DNA of 35,671 nt from VBKO01 sp036393835. GTDB taxonomy: Bacteria; Myxococcota; Myxococcia; Myxococcales; 40CM-4-68-19. The notes under the pieces are model-generated. The model made no database searches, had not been told where the DNA came from, and saw nothing but the letters and a program-made list of their open reading frames with translations. Every line of letters starts with the position of its first letter. Within the stretch, counting starts at the first letter, position 1. Below, in pieces: positions 17,183-24,159 of this stretch. Where the stretch lies: NCBI GenBank assembly GCA_036393835.1, contig DASWGI010000084.1, positions 1 to 35,671 on the forward strand. The letters are read 5' to 3'. A program made the translations under genes and the position numbers.

Positions 17183-17602
17183 CTACTTCCCCTTCAATTC
17201 TTCGGCGGCGAGCTGGACGCCCTTCAGCTTCGCCTTGGAGGCCCGGTCGAGCACAGGCCGCACCGCACCGTACTCGGTGTTCACGTCGGCCTTGACCATG
17301 ACCCGCTTGCCTTCCGCGACGGCCGCCTTCATCGCGTCGATGAGCTGCTCGGGCGAGGCCGGCTGCTTGTCGCTCTCGATGTAGACCTTGCCGTCCGCGG
17401 TGACGCTGACGAAGAGCGGTTCCGGCCCCGGCGCCTTGTTCTGCACCGCGTTCCTCGCCTTGGGCAGCTCGACGCTCTTGCCGCGCTGGAGCATGGGCGT
17501 GATCACCATGAAGATGATCAGGAGCACCAGCACCACGTCGACGAGCGGGGTGATGTTGATGTCCGAGCGGACCCCGCTCTTGGCTCCGATGTCCATCGCC
17601 AT
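17183..17602 (-). CDS. ExbD/TolR-type motor subunit 1
   Basis: A 139-residue protein of normal ExbD length. The membrane helix contains the conserved Asp in ITPLVDVVLVLLIIFMVITP; the periplasmic part ends in LKGVQLAAEELKGK. It lies 10 bases after the ExbB-like gene on the same strand. With one ExbB-like and two ExbD-like genes, the operon has the make-up of the myxobacterial AglRQS gliding motor, though a TonB- or Tol-energising role cannot be excluded. Confidence 0.93.
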   Translation of the reverse strand: MAMDIGAKSGVRSDINITPLVDVVLVLLIIFMVITPMLQRGKSVELPKARNAVQNKAPGPEPLFVSVTADGKVYIESDKQPASPEQLIDAMKAAVAEGKRVMVKADVNTEYGAVRPVLDRASKAKLKGVQLAAEELKGK

Positions 17603-17612
17603 GGCTGCTTCT

Positions 17613-18386
17613 TTACGCCTTGGGCTGCGGGGGCCGCGGGGTCGCGGGGGCGGCTGCGGCGGGCTGCTTGTTCGCGCCCGGGTTCGTCAGCGGCTCATCG
17701 AAGCGGCCCTCCTTGAGGAAGAAGTCGACCAGCTCGTTGGAGGCGTCGGCGATGTCCACCGTCATTTCCTCCACCCGGTTGGTCAGGTAGTTGAACATCA
17801 TCAGCGCCGGGATGGCGACGAGCAGACCGAACGCCGTAGTCACCAGCGCCTCGGAGATGCCGGCCGACACCGACGCGAGGCCGCCCGAGCCCGAGGTCGC
17901 CATCAGCTGGAAGGCGGTGATGATGCCAAGCACCGTGCCGAGCAGCCCGACGAAGGGAGCGGACGAGGCGACGGTCGCCAGCCCGGACAGGCCGCGGCGC
18001 AGGTCGGCGGTCACGCGCAAGGTGGCTCGCTCGATGGATCTGTTGATGGCCTCGACAAGGTCGAACTCACCCACGTCGTGCGGCCCCTTGTGCGAGAGCG
18101 CCTCGCGCCCGCGGTTGTACTCGGCGATCCCGCTGCCCAGCACCCGCGGGATGTGGCCGTACTTGAGCAGATTCGCCACGTTGGACGCCTCGACCAGCTG
18201 ATGGCTGGGGAGCAGGTCGCGCAGCTTCTCCGCGTACAGCCGGCTCTGCTTTTTCGCGCGCCCGAACGAGACGAGCCTCTCTACCATCACGGCCAGGGAG
18301 TACAGCGACATGATGAAGAGGACGGCCACGACCAGGCGGGCAGGAGCGCCCATCGACTTCCACATCCCAAGGAGACTGAAATCCAT
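17613..18386 (-). CDS. ExbB/TolQ/MotA-type proton channel subunit
   Basis: A 257-residue inner-membrane protein with three predicted helices: about 15-36, 130-155 (PFVGLLGTVLGIITAF) and 172-195 (TTAFGLLVAIPALMMF). The SSAPFVGLLGTVLGII and ALVTTAFGLLVAIPA blocks are the MotA/TolQ/ExbB signatures. With the two ExbD-like proteins it forms a proton-driven motor in the inner membrane. The ATG has an AGGAGG at 18398-18403, 11 bases upstream. The C-terminus is an Ala/Pro-rich tail. The gene is first in its operon, with a promoter at 18462-18490. Confidence 0.93.
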   Translation of the reverse strand: MDFSLLGMWKSMGAPARLVVAVLFIMSLYSLAVMVERLVSFGRAKKQSRLYAEKLRDLLPSHQLVEASNVANLLKYGHIPRVLGSGIAEYNRGREALSHKGPHDVGEFDLVEAINRSIERATLRVTADLRRGLSGLATVASSAPFVGLLGTVLGIITAFQLMATSGSGGLASVSAGISEALVTTAFGLLVAIPALMMFNYLTNRVEEMTVDIADASNELVDFFLKEGRFDEPLTNPGANKQPAAAAPATPRPPQPKA

Positions 18387-18461
18387 AGTGGAGACTTCCT
18401 CCTAAACTCAAAAAACCGCTGCCGCTCGTTCGCGGGGCCCGCCGGAATCAAAAGGCGGCGG

Positions 18462-18490
18462 AGCCTACACACGGCCACATTGGCTGTCAA
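18462..18490 (-). promoter_or_regulatory. Sigma-70-type promoter of the ExbB-ExbD-ExbD operon
   Basis: On the minus strand a perfect TTGACA (18490-18485) is followed by a 17-base spacer and TAGGCT (18467-18462). The predicted start lies near 18455, giving a leader of about 70 bases before the ATG at 18386. The rest of 18387-18568 shows only the 12-bp palindrome GCGATCGATCGC at 18532-18543. Confidence 0.7.
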
Positions 18491-18568
18491 CGCTACCAAC
18501 GCCCGGTCCGTGCGGTTCCGGGCCCAGTGCGGCGATCGATCGCATCTGGCCGCGGAACGGCGTCGGCT

Positions 18569-19492
18569 TCAGTGAAGCGCTTCCAGCACGGAGGCAAGGT
18601 CTTCCGGCAGGGGGCTGTCGAATCGCGGCCGGCTGCCGTCGGGGTGCGCGAAGGCCAGCCGCGCCGCGTGCAGGAAATGGCGCGACAGGCCCGGCAGCTC
18701 GGGGCCGCCGTAGAGCGCGTCTCCGGCCAGGGGATGCCCGATGAAGGCGAGGTGGGCCCGGATCTGGTGGAGCACGCCGGTGGCGATCTCCACGTCCACC
18801 AGGGTGAAGCCGGCCCGGCGTAGGGCCGGCGTGAATCGCGTCGAGGCCGGCCGCGCTTCGTGCGCCTCCGCCCACTCCGGATCGCTGGCCGCCCGCACCT
18901 TGCGCGCGTCGTGCGGATCGTGCGCCAGCGGCACGTCGATCTCGCCGCCCGCGTGCAGCTCGCCGGCGACGAGCGCCAGGTACCCCTTCTCCACCGTCCG
19001 CGCGGCGAACTGGGCCCGCAGCAGCGCGTGCGCCGCGTCCGTCCGCGCCGCCAGCAAGAGGCCCGAGGTGTCGGTGTCGAGCCGGTGGACCAGGCCGCCT
19101 TCGCGGGGCGCCGGGCCGACCGAGGCGAGCTCCGGGAAGCGGCCCACCAGCGCGTTGGCCGCCGTGCCGGTCTCGCCCGGCTTGAGCGGGTGCGACGGCA
19201 TGCCGGCCGGCTTGTCCGCCACCACCACCTGCCCGTCGGCGTGCACGATGCGCAGGGGAAGCTCGGGCTGCGGCGCCGGCGCGTCCGGCGGCGGCCTGCG
19301 CACCGAGACGCGCGCGCCCGGTCCCACCTGCGCGCCCTTGGCCGCCCGCCGCCCGTCGACGCGGACCCGGTCCTCGGCGATCCACTCCATCGCGCGCCCG
19401 CGGCTCACGCCGAACAGGCGCGCCAGGGCTCGGTCCAACCGGTCGCGCGGCGCGCCGCCGGAGACCGTGCGCTCGTCCAGCTCCTCGCTCAC
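18569..19492 (-). CDS. RluA-family pseudouridine synthase
   Basis: A 307-residue enzyme that converts uridines of structured RNA (probably 23S rRNA, RluC/RluD type) to pseudouridine. An N-terminal S4 RNA-binding domain (about 17-65) precedes the catalytic domain, whose signature HRLDTDTSGLLL begins at 136 with the catalytic Asp139. The C-terminal block ATGVLHQIRAHLAFIGHPLAGDALYG is typical of the family. The GTG start at 19492 overlaps the GMC oxidoreductase stop (GTGA), so translation is probably coupled. Which uridine is modified cannot be told. Confidence 0.93.
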   Translation of the reverse strand: MSEELDERTVSGGAPRDRLDRALARLFGVSRGRAMEWIAEDRVRVDGRRAAKGAQVGPGARVSVRRPPPDAPAPQPELPLRIVHADGQVVVADKPAGMPSHPLKPGETGTAANALVGRFPELASVGPAPREGGLVHRLDTDTSGLLLAARTDAAHALLRAQFAARTVEKGYLALVAGELHAGGEIDVPLAHDPHDARKVRAASDPEWAEAHEARPASTRFTPALRRAGFTLVDVEIATGVLHQIRAHLAFIGHPLAGDALYGGPELPGLSRHFLHAARLAFAHPDGSRPRFDSPLPEDLASVLEALH

Positions 19493-21027
19493 GCCTTGGC
19501 CAGCGCCGAGCGGACGTGCTGCGCGGCCCAGGAGCTCACCGCATAGATCGACTCCATCGGGTTCACGCCCAGGCCGGTGGGGAAGACGCTTCCGTCGGCG
19601 ACGAACAGGTTCTCGACGAAGTGGTGCCGCAGCTCGGGATTCACCACCGACCGCGACGGGTCGCTGCCCATCCTGCAGCCGCCCATCTGGTGCGCCGTGA
19701 ACACGCCGCAGCGGTTCGGCCCCAGAGGAGCGGCTTCCAGCGCCGCCAGGTCCTTCTCGGAGGCGACGGTCACGGCCGGAACGTGCAGGCTGGAGAGGCG
19801 CAGCGCCCCGTTGGCGAGGTGGGCCTGGGCGAGCGCCTTCATCGAGGCGCGGAAGCACTCGAAGTGGCGCTCGCCCTGCGGATAGGTCAGCTTCGGGCCG
19901 CCGTCGGGCCGCAGCGTCACCGTGCCGCCCTCCTCGCCCTCTCCGAACCCGTCGATCATCAGGGCGATGCTCACCGACACGTGCGGGAGCAGGCCCATCT
20001 GGCCGGTCACCTGGGCGCCGAATCCGGGCAGCGCCAGGCCGGCCAGCATCGGGTGCACCGGCGCCGCCTCCAGGAAGAAGCCCGCGTCCTTTCCGCGGTG
20101 CGCGAAGTGGTGCGAGGCGACGCTCTGCGGCGCCCCGTAGAAGCCCTCGATCGGCTCGCGGTAGAGCGCCACCATCGCGACCGTCGGATGCAGCCAGGTC
20201 TTCCTGCCCACGGGTCCCTGGGCGAGCCCGGAGCGCAAGAGCAGCGCCGGCGAGTTCAGCGCGCCCGCGCTCACCACCACGATGCGCGGCTCGACGCGCA
20301 CCGTCCGCCCGGTCTGTTCCTGGGTCCCCGGGTGCAGCACCTCGCCGACCACCGCGCGCGCCTGCTTGCCGCTCCATTCGATGCGCCGCACGCGGCAGTT
20401 CGCGTACACCGTCGCGCCGCGCGACACCGCGTCGGGCAGGTAGGTGAGGGCGGCGCTCTGCTTGGCGTCCACCGGGCAGCCCATGCCGCAGTAGCCGGTG
20501 CGCAGGCAGCCGCGCACGTTCCGGCGCGTGGTGTCCACGGCCCAGCCGAGCTTCTTGCAGCCGTCGTAGAGCGCCCGGTTGTTGGCGTTTACGTCCTCGA
20601 CGTCGACCTTCCGGATGCCGAGCCGCTCCTCGATCTCCTCGAAATGCGGCCACAGCGCCTCCGGCGTGATCGCCGCGCCCTCCTTCTCGCGCCAGAAGGC
20701 GAGGACGTCGTCGGGGGTGCGGAAGCTGGTCGTCCAGTTCACCACGGTGCCGCCGCCGACCGCGCGGCCCTGCAGGACGGAGATGGAGAGGTCGGCGGTC
20801 GCCCGGTTGCCGCGGTCCTGGTAGAGCCGCGGATAGGCGGTCGCCTCCTGCATGTCGAACTCTTCCTTCGAGTGGTGTCCGCCCTCCTCGAGCACCACCA
20901 CCCGCGCGCCGGCCTCGCTGAGCCGCGAGGCGGCCATCGCGCCGCCGGGGCCGCTCCCCACGACGCAGACGTCGGGCGCGAGCAGCAGGTCCTTGGCCAC
21001 CTGGTCGCCGCGCACGATCCCGCTCAC
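19489..21027 (-). CDS. GMC-family FAD-dependent oxidoreductase
   Basis: A 512-residue flavoenzyme with the FAD-binding GSGPGGA at 24-30, VVLEEGG after it, and the GMC loop GRAVGGGTVVNWTTSFRTP. The catalytic His446 (TAHQMGGCRMG) and Asn489 (GVNPMESI) are in place. GMC enzymes oxidise alcohols, sugars or sterols. No signal peptide is seen; the partner small subunit encoded just upstream carries a Tat signal, so this subunit may be exported as a complex, as in gluconate-2-dehydrogenase-type enzymes. The substrate is unknown. The GTG start at 21027 overlaps the small-subunit stop by four bases. Confidence 0.9.
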   Translation of the reverse strand: MSGIVRGDQVAKDLLLAPDVCVVGSGPGGAMAASRLSEAGARVVVLEEGGHHSKEEFDMQEATAYPRLYQDRGNRATADLSISVLQGRAVGGGTVVNWTTSFRTPDDVLAFWREKEGAAITPEALWPHFEEIEERLGIRKVDVEDVNANNRALYDGCKKLGWAVDTTRRNVRGCLRTGYCGMGCPVDAKQSAALTYLPDAVSRGATVYANCRVRRIEWSGKQARAVVGEVLHPGTQEQTGRTVRVEPRIVVVSAGALNSPALLLRSGLAQGPVGRKTWLHPTVAMVALYREPIEGFYGAPQSVASHHFAHRGKDAGFFLEAAPVHPMLAGLALPGFGAQVTGQMGLLPHVSVSIALMIDGFGEGEEGGTVTLRPDGGPKLTYPQGERHFECFRASMKALAQAHLANGALRLSSLHVPAVTVASEKDLAALEAAPLGPNRCGVFTAHQMGGCRMGSDPSRSVVNPELRHHFVENLFVADGSVFPTGLGVNPMESIYAVSSWAAQHVRSALAKA

Positions 21028-21632
21028 GGCCGCCCCCTCGACGCGTTGACGGTGCGCACCAGCTCGTCCGGCGGACCGGGATAGCCGACCGAGGCGTAGG
21101 TCTCCGGCGAGCCGTAGTAGACCGCCGCCGAGAGCCGCTTCAGCGCCTGGAACCCGGTGCGCCGCACCGCCATGCGCGAGGTGGCCCAGCGCTCGAGGTG
21201 CGCGTCCTGCTCCGCGGGGTCCATCCGCGTGAACGGCCGCGGCGGTCCTCCGGTCAGCACGCTGAAGAGCGCGTTGTCGAACAGGGCGAGCAGCTGCTTG
21301 AGATCCTTCGCGCTGGCCGCGTCGAGCGGCGCGAGGAACGCGTCCGCCTTGCCCGCGACGTCCAGCGCGGCGGGAGCGGGAGTGCCGGGCCGCGCGCGCA
21401 GCACGCCCGCGAGCTCCTGCGGAACGTCGGCCGCGCCGCGCGCCAGAACGCGCTCCGCCACCGCCGCGAACACGGAGTACTCGGCGGGCGTGAAGAACCG
21501 GAGCGGCTGGCGCGGGACGCGCAGCTGCGTCTTGCGGAGCGCCAGCGGGACCGCGCCCGCGGCGGCGAGCAGCGCCGCCCCGCCGAGCGTCTTCTTCAGG
21601 AATCCGCGCCGCGTCTGCACCTGAGCGGACAT
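21024..21632 (-). CDS. Tat-exported small subunit, gluconate 2-dehydrogenase subunit 3-like
   Basis: A 202-residue protein with a twin-arginine signal: TRRGFLKK at 7-14, followed by the hydrophobic stretch GGAALLAAAGAVPLA. The mature part begins with FFTPAEYSVFAAVAERVL, the usual start of the small-subunit family that pairs with GMC oxidoreductases. It is thought to carry the partner through the Tat system and to support electron transfer. The usual cytochrome c subunit is not adjacent. ATG at 21632 is chosen because it places the Tat motif at the very N-terminus. Confidence 0.82.
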   Translation of the reverse strand: MSAQVQTRRGFLKKTLGGAALLAAAGAVPLALRKTQLRVPRQPLRFFTPAEYSVFAAVAERVLARGAADVPQELAGVLRARPGTPAPAALDVAGKADAFLAPLDAASAKDLKQLLALFDNALFSVLTGGPPRPFTRMDPAEQDAHLERWATSRMAVRRTGFQALKRLSAAVYYGSPETYASVGYPGPPDELVRTVNASRGRP

Positions 21633-21732
21633 CCTACTACCCCGAGAGCCGTACCGGGTCCGTTCCCTCTCGTAACACTGTACTGGTCCGCGAATACCAC
21701 CCACCAGGTCGCGTTGGCCTGCGACTTGCACA

Positions 21733-21753
21733 CTTGCACGGCAGTCGTGCAAG
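21733..21753. promoter_or_regulatory. Candidate HigA operator, perfect inverted repeat
   Basis: CTTGCACG (21733-21740) and CGTGCAAG (21746-21753) form a perfect 8-base inverted repeat with a 5-base centre, 18 bases before the toxin start. A further TTGCAC lies just upstream (21726-21731). HigA-type antitoxins commonly repress their own operon through such sites; binding here is inferred from position. Confidence 0.5.
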
Positions 21754-21770
21754 CAGTAGCGTTCAAGGCG

Positions 21771-22061
21771 GTGATCGTCAGCTTTGGAGACAAGGCGACC
21801 CGCGACCTGTTCGACGGGACGGACTCGAAGGATGCGCGGTCGATTCCCAAGCAACTCTGGACGGTGGCGCTCCGGAAACTGGACATGCTGAACGCGGCAC
21901 GGGACTTGATGGATCTGACGGCGGCTCCGTCCAACCGTCTAGAGAAGTTGAAGGGCAATCTGTCTGGACATTGGAGCATCAGGGTGAACGACCAGTACCG
22001 AGTGATCTTCAGGTTCGCGAACGGTAACGCCGAGCAAGTTCAGATCGTCGACTACCACTAG
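21771..22061 (+). CDS. higB: HigB/RelE-family toxin
   Basis: A 96-residue toxin of the RelE/HigB superfamily, which cleaves mRNA on the ribosome. Family features are the start IVSFGDKATRDLF, ALRKLDMLNAA, the core SIRVNDQYRVIFRF and the end VQIVDYH. GTG at 21771 gives the usual start; an in-frame GTG at 21747 would add eight residues and run through the operator-like repeat. It is 10 bases ahead of the HigA gene. The pair sits between two minus-strand genes and has visibly lower G+C than the surroundings, which suggests acquisition. Confidence 0.88.
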   Translation: MIVSFGDKATRDLFDGTDSKDARSIPKQLWTVALRKLDMLNAARDLMDLTAAPSNRLEKLKGNLSGHWSIRVNDQYRVIFRFANGNAEQVQIVDYH

Positions 22062-22071
22062 GAGGATTCGC

Positions 22072-22341
22072 ATGCTGCCGAAGAACCGGCCGCCAAGCCA
22101 CCCGGGCGAGATCCTGCTAGAGGAGTTCCTCAAGCCGCGCGAGATGACGCAGTCCGAGTTGTCCGAGAAGCTCGAGATCCCACTCCAGCGCGTCAACTCG
22201 ATCATCAACGGGAAGCGCGGCGTGACGCCAGAGACGGCAATCCTGCTTGCGCGTTTCTTTGAGACAACGGCTGAGTTCTGGATGAACCTTCAGACTCAGT
22301 ACGATCTCTGGTTCGCCGAGCGTGCCATGAACAAGGCGTAA
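22072..22341 (+). CDS. higA: HigA-family antitoxin, XRE-type helix-turn-helix
   Basis: An 89-residue antitoxin with the family start PPSHPGEILLEEFLKP, a helix-turn-helix at about 25-50 (MTQSELSEKLEIPLQRVNSI) and the conserved FETTAEFWMNLQTQYDL. It should neutralise the adjacent toxin and repress the operon. The AGGAGG at 22060-22065 overlaps the toxin's TAG stop, giving a strong site for the antitoxin. Its stop is 31 bases from that of the convergent pfk gene. Confidence 0.93.
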   Translation: MLPKNRPPSHPGEILLEEFLKPREMTQSELSEKLEIPLQRVNSIINGKRGVTPETAILLARFFETTAEFWMNLQTQYDLWFAERAMNKA

Positions 22342-22372
22342 GCTCACGCAGGACGCCGCAGCCATCGCGCGA

Positions 22373-23404
22373 CTACCCGAAGAACACCTCGGCGACGGCG
22401 TAGAGCGTGGGGTCGACCGTCTTGAGCTGCGCGGTGGCCTCCTGCAGCGGGACGCTGACGATCTGGTTCCCGCGCAGGGCGGCCATCTTGCCGAACTCCC
22501 CGCGCGCGACCATGTCGGCCGCGTGCACGCCGAAGCGCGTGGCCAGCACGCGATCGAACGCCGTCGGGGTGCCGCCGCGCTGGATGTGGCCGAGGACCGT
22601 GACGCGCGTCTCGTAGCCGGTGCGCTGCTCGATCATGTCGGCGATCTGCTGTCCGATGCCGCCCAGCCGCACGTGGCCGAACTCGTCGAGCTTCTCGTTC
22701 AGCGTGCTCTCCTTCTGGGCGAGCTTGGCGCCCTCGGCGACCACCACGATGGAGAAGTTCTTCCCCTGCGTCCGGTGCCGGTTGCGGATGTGCTCGCAGA
22801 CCTTGTCGATGTCGATGGGCCGCTCGGGGATGAGGATCACGTCCGCGCCCCCGGCCATCCCGGAGTAGGTGGCGATCCAGCCGGCGTGCCGGCCCATCAC
22901 CTCGCACACGATCACGCGCTTGTGCGCCTCGGCCGTCGAGTGCAGGCGGTCGATCGCCTCGGTGGCGATGCCCACCGCGGTGTCGAAACCAAAAGTCAGG
23001 TCGGTGCCGGAGAGGTCGTTGTCGATGGTCTTCGGCACGCCGACCATCTGCACGCCCATGGCGGAGAACTTGGTGGCGACGCCGAGGGTGTCCTCGCCGC
23101 CGATGGCCACCACCGCGCCGACGTTCAGCGCCTTGAGGTTCTTGAGCACCATCTCGGGGCCGTTGGCCGGCTTCTTGAACGGGTTGGTGCGCGAGGTGCC
23201 GAGGATGGTGCCCCCCAGGTGGAGGATGCCGCTGGTGGCCTCGCGCGTGAGCCGATCGTGCAGCGGCGGATCGAGCAGGCCCCGCCAGCCCTCGCGAATC
23301 CCCATCACCTCGAGCCCGTGCTGCTCGCCTCGCCGGACCACCGCGCGGATCACCGCATTGAGACCCGGGCAGTCGCCCCCGCCCGTCAAGACCGCGATCT
23401 TCAT
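22373..23404 (-). CDS. 6-phosphofructokinase, predicted pyrophosphate-dependent
   Basis: A 343-residue PfkA-family enzyme that phosphorylates fructose 6-phosphate. The first glycine motif is GGGDCPGLN (8-16). The donor-specificity positions read GGEDTLG (102-108, Asp105) and PKTIDND (124-130, Lys125). ATP-using PFKs have Gly at both positions, whereas Asp plus Lys is the mark of pyrophosphate users such as the Amycolatopsis type. Catalytic TIDND, MGRHAGWIA and RGGTPTAFDR are intact. ATG at 23404 has AGGAGG at 23412-23417, seven bases upstream; an in-frame ATG at 23437 is less likely. A pyrophosphate enzyme would make this step reversible. Confidence 0.92.
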   Translation of the reverse strand: MKIAVLTGGGDCPGLNAVIRAVVRRGEQHGLEVMGIREGWRGLLDPPLHDRLTREATSGILHLGGTILGTSRTNPFKKPANGPEMVLKNLKALNVGAVVAIGGEDTLGVATKFSAMGVQMVGVPKTIDNDLSGTDLTFGFDTAVGIATEAIDRLHSTAEAHKRVIVCEVMGRHAGWIATYSGMAGGADVILIPERPIDIDKVCEHIRNRHRTQGKNFSIVVVAEGAKLAQKESTLNEKLDEFGHVRLGGIGQQIADMIEQRTGYETRVTVLGHIQRGGTPTAFDRVLATRFGVHAADMVARGEFGKMAALRGNQIVSVPLQEATAQLKTVDPTLYAVAEVFFG

Positions 23405-23452
23405 CAAAAGGCCTCCTGGAAAGCGAAGACGCTCCATCCATCGCGCCGATTC

Positions 23453-23482
23453 CCGCGTCTCGCAAGGACCGCGTCTCGCAAG
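23453..23482. repeat. Tandem 14-bp direct repeat
   Basis: CCGCGTCTCGCAAG occurs twice (23453-23466 and 23469-23482), a 16-base period, between the metallopeptidase stop and pfk. It could be a regulatory-protein site for pfk or a chance duplication. Confidence 0.5.
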
Positions 23483-23485
23483 CCG

Positions 23486-24106
23486 TCAGGAGTGCAGCTT
23501 CCTGCGCGTCACCATCATCAGCGGCCCCAGGAACAGGTGCTTCTCGGTGTAGAGCTGGCCGGCGCTGCTGCGCCCGGTCGGCCGCTCGAGCCACTGGCGC
23601 GCGACCACCTCGCCGTGGTGCGCCAGGCCGCCGATCAGGGAGGCGTCCCCGCCGGCGAGGTAGCGCTTGAGCAGCGGCCGGAGCAGGTCCTCGAACTGCT
23701 TCTGGCCGAGACGCGAGTGGCGGCGCCCGGGATCGAGCCCGCCGTCGAAGCGCGGGCTGACGTGCAAGAGCTCGTGCAGGAGGGTCGCGACGCGCTGCTC
23801 GGGGGTCGAGGCGCGGAAGAACTTCGGCCGCAGGGTGACGCAGTAGAGCGCCCGCCGCCCCTTCACCGAAACGTGGGCACGCCCCTTCCCTCCGAGCGGG
23901 CGGATGGTCGCGCGCGACCCCCGCCGCGCCTCTCCGGCGACGAAGAGGATGCGCGAGGCCCGGATGTGGGAGAGCTCCGGCAGCGTGCGCACCATGTCCG
24001 CCACCACGCGGCGGCACAGCAGGGTGGCGTTGGGACGCTCGGCGCGTCGCGCGCGCACCTTGGCGATGGCCACCTCGGGCGCCTCCGCGCTCACTTCTCC
24101 CTCCAT
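23486..24106 (-). CDS. Putative zinc metallopeptidase-like protein (HELLH)
   Basis: A 206-residue protein not matched to a named family. It has a gluzincin-type HELLHVSPRFDGG segment beginning at 111, preceded by FFRASTPEQRVATLL, which resembles SprT/YgjP-like putative peptidases. A downstream third ligand could be one of the His residues in SRLGQKQFEDLLRPL or GLAHHGEVVARQW, but none stands out. No signal peptide or membrane segment is seen. ATG at 24106 is preferred over a GTG at 24130; neither has a good ribosome site. It lies divergent from the PATAN/J-domain gene, 53 bases away. Confidence 0.65.
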   Translation of the reverse strand: MEGEVSAEAPEVAIAKVRARRAERPNATLLCRRVVADMVRTLPELSHIRASRILFVAGEARRGSRATIRPLGGKGRAHVSVKGRRALYCVTLRPKFFRASTPEQRVATLLHELLHVSPRFDGGLDPGRRHSRLGQKQFEDLLRPLLKRYLAGGDASLIGGLAHHGEVVARQWLERPTGRSSAGQLYTEKHLFLGPLMMVTRRKLHS

Positions 24107-24159
24107 GGTAGCACGCGCGAAGGTGTCCACCGCCGCGGCGCGTTCGGTAGATTGGCAGG

